NCBI GenBank assembly: GCA_963693365.1
Contig: CAVNZM010000011.1
Location: 3,410,001 to 3,474,000 of the forward strand
DNA length: 64,000 nucleotides
Direction of reading: 5' to 3'
DNA from: Amoebidium appalachense
Lineage: Eukaryota > Ichthyosporea
In this document: positions 23,677-32,164 of the stretch, piece after piece
Numbering within the stretch: the stretch's first letter is position 1
How the letters are laid out: the number at the start of each line of letters is the position of its first letter
The notes under the pieces: model-generated
The model's input: the letters and a program-made list of their open reading frames with translations, nothing else
Told to the model about the DNA's origin: nothing
Database searches by the model: none
Position numbers and translations under genes: made by a program

Positions 23677-24518
23677 GATTGATAAGATAATGAACCCTAC
23701 GGCCGAGAAACCTTGAGATTTTAGACCCTAAACCGTTATTATCTGTTATCTTAAGAGTGACCCCTTTAATATAAGACCCGTCGTCCCGTGCCACTGTCAG
23801 TCTACTTTACTAAGGTCACGGTGTGCATGTGGCGGGACGGGGTGGAACGTGAAGACTCGGAGAATTTAAGGGAGTTTCTGTTAGGCCGATTTATTGTCCC
23901 CACTCCAGGTCATCCGGGTCAAGCCATTCACCCAGCATATAAATAATGATGATCATAACTGCAATCTTCTTTCTAATGCTTTATCATTATTAAGGCTTCT
24001 TTATTTCTTTTTATTCTCTTTTCTTTTTCTTTATTGTTGTCAAGTTATGGTGCGCAGCTGATGCGCAGCACGCCAATCATAGCTAGAATCCCCTCTGACC
24101 CGAACCGGCCCGAAAGTCTAAAAGAAACCCCCTGTAACCGAATGGTTTGTGTTAAAACTTGGAGTTGTCCAGTCGGAATTATACTGTACCATTCGTGACT
24201 CATTGGTGTGAAGCCTGGACGCACAGGGCATTCTATCGGATAGATCAGTACTGTCTGGATGTAGCTAGTGGATGCATGTGTGGTGATGCCAGGGTAGCTA
24301 CACCGTCATGTGTGTTTTTCATTGTTTTTTTTTTTATCCCGTTTCACCTCCCGGTGAGGCACTGCCTCAGGGGAGCTTACCGTCTTCCGCCTAGACACAG
24401 ATCGTACTGTATAGCATACTCATAAGTCAGGATTCTAACTGACCCCAACTGGCACTATTTTTAGTTACGCCTTATCCCACGTGCACAGTTCTAGCCGCAG
24501 CAACGCTAGTGGGGAAGT
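23677..24518. other. Host non-coding stretch before repeat copy B
   Basis: Mixed AT-rich sequence with T-rich stretches near 24,000-24,040 and 24,318-24,335. I see no gene, RNA or element boundary in it. Confidence 0.5.
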
Positions 24519-25259
24519 GGCCCGGGTACGATATCAGGAGCGGGCAATTTTTGAATTCTCCCCCCCGGCCCCGCCGGGGAAAATTTGAGGTTTTTGGACC
24601 TCAAAGAAGTCAAATCCTGCAAAATCCACTATACCGGGTGGCCAAAAAGGGTGATTTCACAAAAAAGCAGGGTCATACATGAAAAGAAGAAAATAGGCGA
24701 GTTCAGTGGGCTGCCGATGAGTATATTTCGTGCTGCCGGTATACATGCTGCCGTGGTTGTTGCTCTAGACGGCAGTATGGCATTGCATGTGTCACGTGAC
24801 CTGCACGTGAATGCGACCATGTGCAGGCACTGAGTCTAGGGGGATTTGTGTGTGTGTTTTGGAGCACCGACAAGGCAGAGCCAGGGTGAGGGATGTGTAA
24901 ACATGGAGTTTAGGGAGATCGTGCTGCTATTGTAACATGTGCACAAAACAGCCACGTGCACCACACTCCGGTGTACAGAACAATAATATGCACATGCGTC
25001 ACTGTAATTCCAGGTATGCGCATGCCGCACAAGGTTTAGGGGACCACCACAGTAGAGACTATTTTCTTTTGGTTGATATCCATGTAGGAATGGTGTTTTG
25101 CAATTGTCATGGTCAGCCTGAGGCAGGCACGTGCACTCACTGAATTACTAGAACTCATGAATAAAAAATACATTCGCTAGAAATGGCAAGGTAAATTTGG
25201 GGCCAAAGTTATTATTTCCCCCTTTTTAAACGTTTGTTTAGGTCCAAGAACTTCGACAA
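24519..25259 (-). repeat. Interspersed repeat, copy B, inverted relative to copy A
   Basis: Reverse complement of the segment at 15,697-16,438. It ends at about 25,259, within 10-30 bp of the first sequence attributed to the virus-derived block, so it abuts or forms the left junction. Confidence 0.85.
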
Positions 25260-25287
25260 CAAAGCTTAACAAGAGAGGCCCAGCACC

Positions 25288-25740
25288 ATGCTATGCAATG
25301 CCGGCCGCGTATACAACACGGAGAAGACGGGGGACAGTGCTGACAAGCATGTTCTGTTTTGGAGCCGCAAGAATATTGATTTCATCAGCAAAGCCCTGGA
25401 GCGTCTTAACCTGGCAATATACCAAGGAAAGTTGCCCCTGGGCAACATTCCTCCCATTGGTCCGCTGAGCGTCGATGACGTCATCGACACATCGAATTCC
25501 AAAAAGAAGTCCGGCGATCCTGCGCTGAGGGGCACCTTCGTTCACATTGCGCTGTTCCCTGCTCTTGCCCGCTACGTCTCCACCGACTTTGCCGTACACA
25601 CGGACGCCCTGCTGTCGCGCATGTTCACGGGCGACTACTCTGTGCTGGCCGATGTCATCGACATCTTGCCCGGGACCTGTGCGTGCGGTTTGGGTTTGAT
25701 CGGGTGTGAAAAGGGGGGGGGGGGGGGGGGGGGGGGTTGA
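25288..25740 (+). pseudogene. KilA-N-like DNA-binding domain fragment, broken
   Basis: An open stretch starting MLCNAGRVYN resembles the middle and end of a viral KilA-N/MSV199-type domain: a Leu-Cys-Asn-Ala-Gly start, a Trp-containing helix and RGTFVHIALFPALARYVS, like the G-x-[YF]-x-H-P...LA.W.S pattern of these domains. Such proteins are abundant DNA-binding accessory proteins of NCLDVs. The N-terminal part of the domain is missing, with an in-frame stop just upstream, and the 3' end runs into a poly-G tract (25,712-25,736) like those of the host region. A 55-bp piece recurs at 25,955-26,010. It is best read as a decayed viral gene at the junction. Confidence 0.5.
25712..25736. repeat. Poly-G tract inside a virus-like gene
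   Basis: The only long homopolymer in the virus-derived part. It breaks the KilA-N-like frame and is identical in style to the host tracts. Confidence 0.9.
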
Positions 25741-25785
25741 TAGTGTTTACTGGAATATGTGTGCTGTTTTATTCTCTCGAAGGAG

Positions 25786-25822
25786 AGTTGGCGAATGCCA
25801 ACTTTCCTCCCATTCGCCGACT
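25786..25822. repeat. Inverted repeat (12-bp arms)
   Basis: Arms AGTTGGCGAATG (25,786-25,797) and CATTCGCCGACT (25,811-25,822) pair with one G-T mismatch. A second, shorter hairpin GTTGGC-GAAT-GCCAAC overlaps the left arm. It could form a stem-loop in RNA; an AATAAA lies about 20 bp downstream (25,843). Function unknown. Confidence 0.6.
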
Positions 25823-25954
25823 GGCCTATTTATGAATTTTCAAATAAACGACTATGCCTAACAAGAGAGGCCATTGTTCAAAACGACCGGTGGGTTGGGT
25901 GGGTCACGTGACGAGAAGTTGCATTTGCAACTATTCAAGGGAGATCAAGTAGCA

Positions 25955-26010
25955 TAACCTGGCAATATACCAAGGAAAGCTGCCCCTGGGCAGGATTCCT
26001 CCCATTGGTC
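25955..26010. repeat. 55-bp direct repeat of part of the KilA-N-like fragment
   Basis: The sequence from TAACCTGGCAATAT to CTCCCATTGGTC matches 25,408-25,462 with about four changes. A second short direct repeat, TAACAAGAGAGGCC, occurs at 25,267-25,280 and 25,859-25,872. The two pairs are in the same order, as expected if 25,859-26,010 is a shorter, internally deleted second copy of 25,267-25,462. Confidence 0.8.
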
Positions 26011-26060
26011 AATAAACAACAAAGCGGTTTGTGGAGGGACGGACGGAGCGACGTGACCAA

Positions 26061-26771
26061 TTAGTACATGCCGCGGGGCATGTCTTGTGCCGTGCCGGCA
26101 TTCGTCTTTGGCATGCCTAATAAGCGGAACAGCAGATACCCCACGATGGCAAGCACCAAAATGACGGCGACGACCTTGAGCATGCCACCGAACGCACCAA
26201 ACATGCCGGCAAGACCCTCGCTCGACTGTTCGGTAATCTTCTCCAGCTTTGCAGCCGACTCCTGGACCGCCTTGTCGTTCATGATGTTCTCCGACACGAG
26301 CTCGGCCAGCGCTTCGATGGTCTGTACCTGATTGATTTTCTTGATTTTCAGGTTTCTGTCGTCTTTGATCTCCATCTCCTGCTTCGCGTTCATCACGAGG
26401 GTCAGCGAGCTGTCAAACGCGCGTGTTGCATTGAAGGTGAAGTCGTTGATGGTCTGCGAGAACGTGTCGCTGGAGTTCTTGCCGCTGCTGCCCAGCTCGG
26501 TCTTCTGCTTGAGTTTCTCGTTGAGCTCCGCTTCCAACTTACTCTTGAACTCGTTCGTGCTCTGGGTCTTCTGTATGGCCTTGATGTTGATCTTGACGCG
26601 CTGGAGCTGATTAATTTCGCCGAGGTCCGCACCCGTGAGACCCGAGATCGTCATCTTCTGGTCCGTCATGGTTGAGGCGCTTACGCTCTGATCAACCTTG
26701 ATGCTCGTGGACACGGAATTGCGGACGATGTTTTGCAGCGTCGTGGTCGTGCTGTTGCCACAGTCGCCCAT
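26061..26771 (-). CDS. L1/F9-like myristoylated virion entry-fusion protein
   Basis: 236 residues resembling the poxvirus L1R/F9L family found across NCLDVs, virion membrane proteins of the entry-fusion apparatus. The N terminus from the third in-frame ATG reads MGDCGNST, giving Gly2 for possible myristoylation. Upstream in-frame ATGs at 26,807 and 26,789 are alternatives, so the start is family-based. A Thr/Ser-rich helical ectodomain (residues about 8-185) is followed by a membrane anchor (VVAVILVLAIVGYLLF, about 200-215) and a short tail, the family's usual order. Only one Cys (Cys4) is present, unlike the disulfide-bonded poxvirus members. Convergence on other entry-type proteins in this block supports the assignment. 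No TAATG-type motif is obvious at this start. Confidence 0.75.
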   Translation of the reverse strand: MGDCGNSTTTTLQNIVRNSVSTSIKVDQSVSASTMTDQKMTISGLTGADLGEINQLQRVKINIKAIQKTQSTNEFKSKLEAELNEKLKQKTELGSSGKNSSDTFSQTINDFTFNATRAFDSSLTLVMNAKQEMEIKDDRNLKIKKINQVQTIEALAELVSENIMNDKAVQESAAKLEKITEQSSEGLAGMFGAFGGMLKVVAVILVLAIVGYLLFRLLGMPKTNAGTAQDMPRGMY

Positions 26772-26871
26772 TCCGAGTATACACACCATCTTGTCGTCTG
26801 GATACATTCAGGCGCGGCGGACCAGCGGGCAGCGCCATTTTGCCTGTGAAATATTTTCTCCCCGCACGGTA

Positions 26872-27441
26872 ATGGACCGCTGTTCATCGAAGCGCAGCCT
26901 GAGCGACAGCGACGAGGACATGTGTGACACGGCGGAGACCAAGGCCCTGTGTCTGCCCAGGCCCCCACCCCCCGAGGTCACCCTGCCCACGGGTGTGGCC
27001 ACAACCAACTACAGCAAGACCCAGATCCCACGCCCGGCCATGAACGAGATCAAAGCCGAGACCGACCCAGTCAAGGTTGAAGGACTGAACTTTATTGTTA
27101 TGTCGTGTGCCGCCCAGGGCCTCGACCAGGTGACAAGCGACAACCAGTGCGGCATGAAGATCCGCGGGGCGTTCAACACCGTGGAGGAGGCCAACGCGCA
27201 CGCCCGGGTGCTCCAGGAGAAGGACCCGTTCTGGGACATCTACGTGGCACCCATGTACGAATGGTTTGTGGTGCCGCCCAAGACGGTTATGTGCGAAGAG
27301 GTGGTGCATCCTAACAAGACCATGGAGGAGATCATGAACAACGAGCTGCGCCACAGGCACCAGCTGGCCGAAGGCCTAGAGACACGCATACAGGACGCAA
27401 AGAACGAACTGAACAAGCAGGACATGATGGTGGACTCCTAG
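26872..27441 (+). CDS. DUF5832-like conserved NCLDV protein
   Basis: 189 residues starting at an ATG in GGTAATGG, the motif of late-type genes in this block. After a disordered, acidic, Pro-rich N terminus comes FIVMSCAAQ, then GMKIRGAFNTVEEANAHARV and DPFWDIYVAPMYEWF. This run (specific Cys, KIRG.F.T.EEA..HA, DP.fDIYV...G/EW) is typical of a small conserved family seen in many giant viruses and annotated only as DUF5832. A Gln/Lys-rich helix ends the protein. Its role is not known; abundance in virions of related viruses is from general knowledge. Head-to-head with the L1/F9-like gene, 100 bp between starts. Confidence 0.6.
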   Translation: MDRCSSKRSLSDSDEDMCDTAETKALCLPRPPPPEVTLPTGVATTNYSKTQIPRPAMNEIKAETDPVKVEGLNFIVMSCAAQGLDQVTSDNQCGMKIRGAFNTVEEANAHARVLQEKDPFWDIYVAPMYEWFVVPPKTVMCEEVVHPNKTMEEIMNNELRHRHQLAEGLETRIQDAKNELNKQDMMVDS

Positions 27442-27453
27442 ACACAGACCGGA

Positions 27454-28152
27454 CTACATGGATTCCTCGGGTGGGAGCAGGCAGACGCCGTTGGGAAGGT
27501 TGGTGCCGTCGGCCTCGTCGGGAGGTAGCACGCGGATCTGGAGGGCAAACAGGCGCACCTCGAGCTTGCCGTCGAACTCGACACGCTGGCCCTTGCGCTT
27601 GACGCCGTTGTAGATGCCCACGGACTTGATCTCGCCGGCGACGCGCACGTTGGGCAGGTTGGGGCTGTTGAACACGGCCAGCACCTGCTCGCGGTCCATG
27701 GGCTTGCCGCTGGCGTCAAAGTAGTTGGCGCCGGAGTCGGGCACCAGGCGGAACTTGATGGACTCGATGCGGTCGACGAGGCACGAGCGCATGCGGTGGT
27801 TGATGGCCATCTCGTCGGGGATGGGGTCAAAGTCGGAGAACGCCAGCTCGGCGTTGGCCACGGCCCAGGAGACCACGGCGGCCTCGAGGTCGCGGACGGC
27901 CGAAATAAAGCTGTCCAGCTGCTCCTGGCATCCACTTGAAGGCGCGTACTGCGAACAGTCCAGCGAGTTGTACTCCTCGTTGGGGGGGAACTTGCACTTT
28001 AGCAGGGGGGTGTAGAAGCGGATGGGCTTGTTCTGGCGGCGCACAGGGAAGTAGATGGCGGTGTGGTTGCCTGCCCTGTTGCTCTCCAGCTTGGAGGGCC
28101 CGATGGTGATGTCGCGGCCATGGATGGCTTCTGTCCAGTGTGCGAACTGCAT
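27454..28152 (-). CDS. Conserved NCLDV protein, possible OB-fold (DUF2738-like)
   Basis: 232 residues. The start was chosen because a TATA box (AGAAGGTATAAAAGAAG, 28,184-28,200, - strand) lies about 40 nt upstream, the spacing of other early-type genes here; the open frame extends further upstream but without a better start. Features include HTAIYFPVRR then IRFYTPLLKCKFPP near the N terminus, and a C-terminal region with NYFDASGKPM and VRVAGEIKSVGIYN. This order (Y-hx-V... F.TP.L...F; Y.d..G; V...I...GI) resembles a family common in NCLDVs (DUF2738/DUF5871-type), members of which have been suggested to bind single-stranded DNA. Early-type promoter fits a DNA-metabolism role, but the function is inferred. 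Confidence 0.5.
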   Translation of the reverse strand: MQFAHWTEAIHGRDITIGPSKLESNRAGNHTAIYFPVRRQNKPIRFYTPLLKCKFPPNEEYNSLDCSQYAPSSGCQEQLDSFISAVRDLEAAVVSWAVANAELAFSDFDPIPDEMAINHRMRSCLVDRIESIKFRLVPDSGANYFDASGKPMDREQVLAVFNSPNLPNVRVAGEIKSVGIYNGVKRKGQRVEFDGKLEVRLFALQIRVLPPDEADGTNLPNGVCLLPPEESM

Positions 28153-28183
28153 GTTTGCGAGCGTGGAAATGAGGGCATGCGAG

Positions 28184-28200
28184 CTTCTTTTATACCTTCT
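28184..28200 (-). promoter_or_regulatory. Early-type TATA promoter
   Basis: AGAAGGTATAAAAGAAG reading on the - strand, about 40 nt before the ATG at 28,152. It lies in the short gap after the stop of the 28,212-28,517 gene. Confidence 0.7.
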
Positions 28201-28211
28201 GGGGGGTGGCC

Positions 28212-28517
28212 TCAGGCCGGCATGCCGCCGCGCCACGCGTCCTGGAACGCCATTTCGTAGGTGACCGCGCGGTTCTTCTCCATCGGGTACGAATGGATCA
28301 TGTCCCTGGGCTCGAGACGCACGGCGTACATGGATGCCGGGACGGCCGTACGTGGAGTTGTGTAGCGGTTTGCGGCTTCGAGGGCGGTGTAGTCCAGGCG
28401 CGTGGAGCGCTTGCCCCTGTCACTCGTCGTGCTGCGCACCTGCACCTCGTTCATGACCATACCCATTGTAAGGTCGTTTTGGTTGGAGAGCAAAATGCGA
28501 CCGTAAGAATCAGCCAT
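28212..28517 (-). CDS. Small conserved-looking viral protein, unknown
   Basis: 101 residues, start MADSYGRILLSN. Charged, no membrane segment, with DRGKRSTRLDYTALEAANRY and a C-terminal MAFQDAWRGG. It lies immediately upstream of the DUF2738-like gene, leaving about 10 bp before that gene's TATA box, and is divergent to 28,556 (38 bp apart). I do not recognise a family. Confidence 0.65.
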   Translation of the reverse strand: MADSYGRILLSNQNDLTMGMVMNEVQVRSTTSDRGKRSTRLDYTALEAANRYTTPRTAVPASMYAVRLEPRDMIHSYPMEKNRAVTYEMAFQDAWRGGMPA

Positions 28518-28555
28518 GAGCTATGGCAATATTTTTTTTTTGGAGGGCCCCGCTA

Positions 28556-28801
28556 ATGGAGATCAACAACAACACGCTCTTGCTGCTGGCCATCGTTACC
28601 ATCTGGTACTACTGGTCGCAGCAACCGCAGGCGCCGCCGCCGCAGAGCACGTGTCCCCGGCATTCCAACTACGTGCCCGTGCCCATCGCCGTGGCGCCTG
28701 TCAAGGTGGACGTGGACCCCAGAAACGACATCACCAACACCGCCAAGGACGGCACCGACCTGCGGAACGTGCTCAACACCACGGTGAGCTACGTGATCTA
28801 A
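28556..28801 (+). CDS. Small membrane-anchored viral protein
   Basis: 81 residues starting at the ATG in GCTAATGG (late-type motif), which decides this start over an upstream in-frame one. Residues 8-18 (LLLLAIVTIWYYW) form an N-terminal signal-anchor, followed by a Pro/Gln-rich linker and a soluble part with VDPRNDITNTAKDGTDLRNV. Probably a virion or membrane-associated late protein. It converges tail-to-tail with the papain-like gene, 5 bp between stops. Confidence 0.7.
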   Translation: MEINNNTLLLLAIVTIWYYWSQQPQAPPPQSTCPRHSNYVPVPIAVAPVKVDVDPRNDITNTAKDGTDLRNVLNTTVSYVI

Positions 28802-28806
28802 ACATA

Positions 28807-29469
28807 TCAGAACGTGCCTGCCAAGACGTGTAGTGAGTCGATACCCCCGGCCCCGTAGGCCATGACGCCACGCCCACCCGCCGCCCACCCTTGCCCCCAG
28901 CTGTTCTGCACCAGCCAGCCGCCCCTGGCATCGTCCCAACCGAACACCATCACCGCATGCCCGCCCACGGGCCTTTCACCCGGATCCGGTGTCCACGTCT
29001 CCTCAGGGCCAAGCCGCTTCATCGAGCGGTGTTCGAGCACGTGCATGGCGACAGGCCCGTTCCTCTGTATTTCCCGCTTGATGGCACATGACCCGTGGCC
29101 CTGCATGTCCGTGAATGAACGCAGTTTGATTCGACCTTTGTCCGTGAGCACGCCCACGCGGCAGGCGTGCATGTGTGCCTTTACCAGCGTACCCCCCATG
29201 CAACCCCTGTTTCCCAGTGTGTTTTGGAGAAGGTCGTCAGTGTCGACGGTCACCTGCTTGCCGAGCTGGACGGCGATGCGCCCATGGAGCGCAGCCGACG
29301 TGGCGTGCGCCCAGCACGAGCCACACCGTGCCTGGTAGCCCACGGGGGCAACCACCGCGGGGGAAACGTCGAGCCAGCTGAACCGAGATGGAAGCGGGCG
29401 GCAGTATGAGCGCAGGAACAGAACCAGGGCGCACACGATCAGTGCGAGTAGGAGGAGGGGAACGGTCAT
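28807..29469 (-). CDS. Papain-like (C1A) cysteine protease, membrane-anchored
   Basis: 220 residues. The ATG at 29,469 gives an N-terminal hydrophobic anchor (TVPLLLLALIVCALVLFLR). The catalytic features of family C1A are present in order: Gln46 and Cys52 in QARCGSCWAHA, His171 in GGHAVMVFGWD, and Asn189 in LVQNSWGQGW. A GCMGG motif (about 89-93), typical of papain-family occluding turns, is also present. There is no propeptide, so it is shorter than cellular cathepsins. Cathepsin-like proteases occur in several NCLDVs and may process capsid or host proteins; that role is inferred. The start lies 38 bp from the divergent 29,507 gene. Confidence 0.85.
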   Translation of the reverse strand: MTVPLLLLALIVCALVLFLRSYCRPLPSRFSWLDVSPAVVAPVGYQARCGSCWAHATSAALHGRIAVQLGKQVTVDTDDLLQNTLGNRGCMGGTLVKAHMHACRVGVLTDKGRIKLRSFTDMQGHGSCAIKREIQRNGPVAMHVLEHRSMKRLGPEETWTPDPGERPVGGHAVMVFGWDDARGGWLVQNSWGQGWAAGGRGVMAYGAGGIDSLHVLAGTF

Positions 29470-29506
29470 GTGTGACGGCACGTTTTTTATTTTGTCCCGT
29501 ACTGTA

Positions 29507-29737
29507 ATGGATGAAGCAGCCAGCAACCCCAAGGACACCACCCCCAACGCACCCGAGCAGCAGCCAGACACCCCGACCGAAACCGCTGCCACCAGTCCCG
29601 TGCCAGCAAGGCAGGGCATGGTGGTACGGGCGGGGACACCGCAATTCTTCCTGATGGTGTTTCTTGTGACCGTTGCGGCGGCCATCGTGGGCACGCTGCT
29701 GGCTGGGTACATCGGTTCGCGGTTTTTGACGAGCTGA
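29507..29737 (+). CDS. Small single-pass membrane protein
   Basis: 76 residues beginning at GTAATGG. An acidic Pro/Thr-rich N-terminal half precedes a hydrophobic segment near the C terminus (FFLMVFLVTVAAAIVGTLLA) and a short tail GYIGSRFLTS. The layout is a tail-anchored protein, probably of the virion membrane. An upstream in-frame ATG exists at 29,468 but overlaps the divergent protease start, and the late-type motif supports 29,507. Confidence 0.7.
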   Translation: MDEAASNPKDTTPNAPEQQPDTPTETAATSPVPARQGMVVRAGTPQFFLMVFLVTVAAAIVGTLLAGYIGSRFLTS

Positions 29738-29772
29738 GGTGGTCAGGTTACGGATTTTGCCTGCTGCTGCCA

Positions 29773-29949
29773 ATGGCACGCCGGAGACACGGATTACGGA
29801 GACGCACGCAGAGACGCCCACGTCGCGGAGGCTTGAAACGCGAACAACTACAAAAGGCATTTGAACTGGGGCTGCTCGATTCGCCTTACTCGCTGGGCAT
29901 GGACCGCAGGTGTCTACGCGGGATTCTGGGGCCGTGTGGGTCCTCGTGA
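29773..29949 (+). CDS. Arg-rich mini-protein, 58 aa
   Basis: A short gene starting at CAATGG and ending at TGA 29,947-29,949. The first 24 residues are dominated by Arg (MARRRHGLRRRTQRRPRRGG), then a helical part KREQLQKAFELGL and a C-terminal CLRGILGPCG. It is the first of four consecutive + strand genes for basic proteins (29,773-32,139), so a DNA-condensing or core role is plausible. No family recognised. Confidence 0.55.
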   Translation: MARRRHGLRRRTQRRPRRGGLKREQLQKAFELGLLDSPYSLGMDRRCLRGILGPCGSS

Positions 29950-29973
29950 GCACGGAAACAACGCCAGATGTAG

Positions 29974-30279
29974 ATGCGAGGCAAGAGGGACAAGTGGCTG
30001 GCCCAGCAGCGCCAGCGCACACAGCACCAACTGTGGCAGCAGCGACAGCTGATGAAGCAACGCCTGCGCCGATACCGGGAAGTGGGACAACTGAAGGTGC
30101 GAAACAATATGGAGCTCAAGCGGATGTTAGCAACGCGCAAGAAGGCGCTCCGGATGCTCGATGAGGTCACGCGCGACATAGCGCGAATAAGGCACACGTC
30201 GGCCGGTCCGTTGGTGACGGAGCTTGCCCTGCTGACGGAACAGGCACTTGCGCTGGACGCGCCCGGCCAAAATAAATAA
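29974..30279 (+). CDS. Basic coiled-coil protein
   Basis: 101 residues, almost wholly helical and rich in Arg, Gln and Lys (WLAQQRQRTQHQLWQQRQ). Starts 24 bp after the preceding stop, and its stop sits inside AAAATAAATAA, giving an AATAAA signal at the gene end. Probably a nucleic-acid-binding core protein; the family is unknown. Confidence 0.65.
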   Translation: MRGKRDKWLAQQRQRTQHQLWQQRQLMKQRLRRYREVGQLKVRNNMELKRMLATRKKALRMLDEVTRDIARIRHTSAGPLVTELALLTEQALALDAPGQNK

Positions 30280-30290
30280 CTCAGGCATGT

Positions 30291-30839
30291 ATGGAAAGAC
30301 ACAGTGCAGTCGCCACAACGGCCGTGAGGCCACAGCCCCTCCCTGAACCTAGCTACAGCAGACAACAGCTGCGTGCGGAGCTCCGCGGCCTACGCCGGGA
30401 TGCCATGCAGCGGAAACGACAGGAGCAGGAGGTGGCCCAAATGATACGACATTCCACAAACCGTGCCATCAAACGACTGAAGCGGTCAACGGCTCAGGCC
30501 TCGGGCACCGCTACGACGGGTCAGCGCATCAAGGACATCGAGATGCGCATACAGAGGGTGCTGCAAGGGGCTCGGTTGGTGGCCCGGGGTAGGGAGCGAT
30601 TGGGGGAAGAGGCCAGTGACCAGCTTCTACGGATTTACCACGCAACCGACCGACTCATCCAGACGCGAAGAGCAAACGAGGCCGCGACGGCCAAGTGGCG
30701 GGGGCTCTATGAAGAGCTTGCAAAGCTGGGCGAGAAGGTAGGCAAGGCTTTGCAGGAGGATAGGCTGGCGGGATTGCAGGCGAGGGCCCAACAGGGTGGC
30801 ACAGTCATAAATCAGGTATACGGTGGGCAGTCCGGTTAA
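30291..30839 (+). CDS. Basic helical protein, possible core component
   Basis: 182 residues. A Pro-rich N terminus is followed by basic helices (RAELRGLRRDAMQRKRQEQE) and coiled-coil-like segments; it ends INQVYGGQSG. Located 12 bp after the previous gene in a co-directional run. A structural or DNA-packaging role is inferred from charge and context only. Confidence 0.6.
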   Translation: MERHSAVATTAVRPQPLPEPSYSRQQLRAELRGLRRDAMQRKRQEQEVAQMIRHSTNRAIKRLKRSTAQASGTATTGQRIKDIEMRIQRVLQGARLVARGRERLGEEASDQLLRIYHATDRLIQTRRANEAATAKWRGLYEELAKLGEKVGKALQEDRLAGLQARAQQGGTVINQVYGGQSG

Positions 30840-30861
30840 AAATGTGGTGCGATCATATAAC

Positions 30862-32139
30862 ATGGCCGCAGTGGCGCAACCCGAACCGCCCAACTGGAGC
30901 AAGACACGGAAAGGAGGTCGGAAAAGTTATGCGTACTGGGAGGACCTCGACAAGCCCACGCAGAAGACGAAGAAGCAGGTGTTGAAGGGCCTGGAGCGGG
31001 CCGGCAAACGTGGAAAGGAGGAGGACCAGGAGATACAGAAGCGGATCAAGTACAAGGCGGACCTCGTGAAAAAGAAGTACAGCAAAGCACAGAAGCAACA
31101 GGCCAAGGACAAGGTCCAGGCAAGTGAGCTTCTCGGATTTCAGGGGAAGAAGATTGCCGCAGTGGCACGGGGGGCAAGAACAGGCATCCCGCTAGCCAAC
31201 CAGCAGGCGTTGTCGCGCATTGAACTCCAGTTGGCAAAGTTCAAGCTGCAGGCCAAGCAGTTGGCCAAGGACTACATCGACAAGAAGCTGGAGGTGGACA
31301 TCAGCAACTTGGGCAACGAGTACGACCAGCTCAAGACCCGCTACGAGAAGGCGGACGTCTCAGTCGACGACAGCAGCATAGGCTTTGTCACGAACAAGGC
31401 CACCGAAAAACTGCTCGCCCAGAAGCAACAGTTCAAGAAGAATCTGGATGCCGAGCTCCTTCTCAAGCGTATAGTGGGCTACAAGGCAGTTATTGGTGCA
31501 TACCTTCGGTTCATAAAGGGCACCCGGAGCGAGCTGCTTAAGAACCCGGTGTACGTGAACTACTTTTCCAAGAAGACGCCGGATGAGCTGGGACACCTAA
31601 ATCTGTTGTTTAACCGAGATGTCTATCTATTGCGGCAAGGGGATTTGAACAGCTTGGGTAATGCACTCATAGGGAAGCTGGTCGATACATCCAGTTTGCT
31701 GAGAAAGTGTGCGGCATGGACGAGCTCGATGTACAGCGCCGTGGATACCGCGCTGGGCACCAAACCCACGTTTGCACTGGTCAAAAAACTGGACAACACC
31801 AAGGACACTCTTTTTGATCTGGAGACGGAAATTGTGCGTCTCGCCAATCCCATTGCCCCCAGCAACCCCAACGACGAACCGGCGGACCTCGAGGACCTGG
31901 AAAATCGTTTCGAGGACATGGCAACGAATCTTGCTGGTGGGCGCGGGCTGGGTAACGTGGACATGAACGGCATCAATCAAGCCCTAGAAAACCAAGGGCA
32001 AGAGCCCATGGATATGGATAACCTGCGACAAGGGGTCGAAGGCGCAGACACAGGCGCAGCCGCGCAAAACATATCAGATTTGACGGCCCCGAATCAGCTT
32101 GAAACCATGCGGCAACGGCATGCAGCACCGGCAACCTAA
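30862..32139 (+). CDS. Lys-rich helical virion-type protein, 425 aa
   Basis: The ATG at 30,862 sits in TATAACATGG, close to the late-type motif, and avoids overlap with the preceding gene. Residues 1-110 are strongly basic (KTRKGGRKSYAY, then Lys-rich helices), residues about 110-330 are mostly helical, and the C terminus is acidic and Asn/Gln-rich. No catalytic motif or membrane segment is visible. The size, charge split and neighbourhood suggest an internal virion or core protein. The stop is followed at once by TAATAAAAC, a polyadenylation-type signal. Confidence 0.7.
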   Translation: MAAVAQPEPPNWSKTRKGGRKSYAYWEDLDKPTQKTKKQVLKGLERAGKRGKEEDQEIQKRIKYKADLVKKKYSKAQKQQAKDKVQASELLGFQGKKIAAVARGARTGIPLANQQALSRIELQLAKFKLQAKQLAKDYIDKKLEVDISNLGNEYDQLKTRYEKADVSVDDSSIGFVTNKATEKLLAQKQQFKKNLDAELLLKRIVGYKAVIGAYLRFIKGTRSELLKNPVYVNYFSKKTPDELGHLNLLFNRDVYLLRQGDLNSLGNALIGKLVDTSSLLRKCAAWTSSMYSAVDTALGTKPTFALVKKLDNTKDTLFDLETEIVRLANPIAPSNPNDEPADLEDLENRFEDMATNLAGGRGLGNVDMNGINQALENQGQEPMDMDNLRQGVEGADTGAAAQNISDLTAPNQLETMRQRHAAPAT

Positions 32140-32164
32140 TAAAACAAATGCGTACACAGTGTAA

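Noticed and set aside
24159-24425. An 88-codon host frame
   Set aside because: No motif, no splice sites and a T-rich tract inside; not supportable as an exon.
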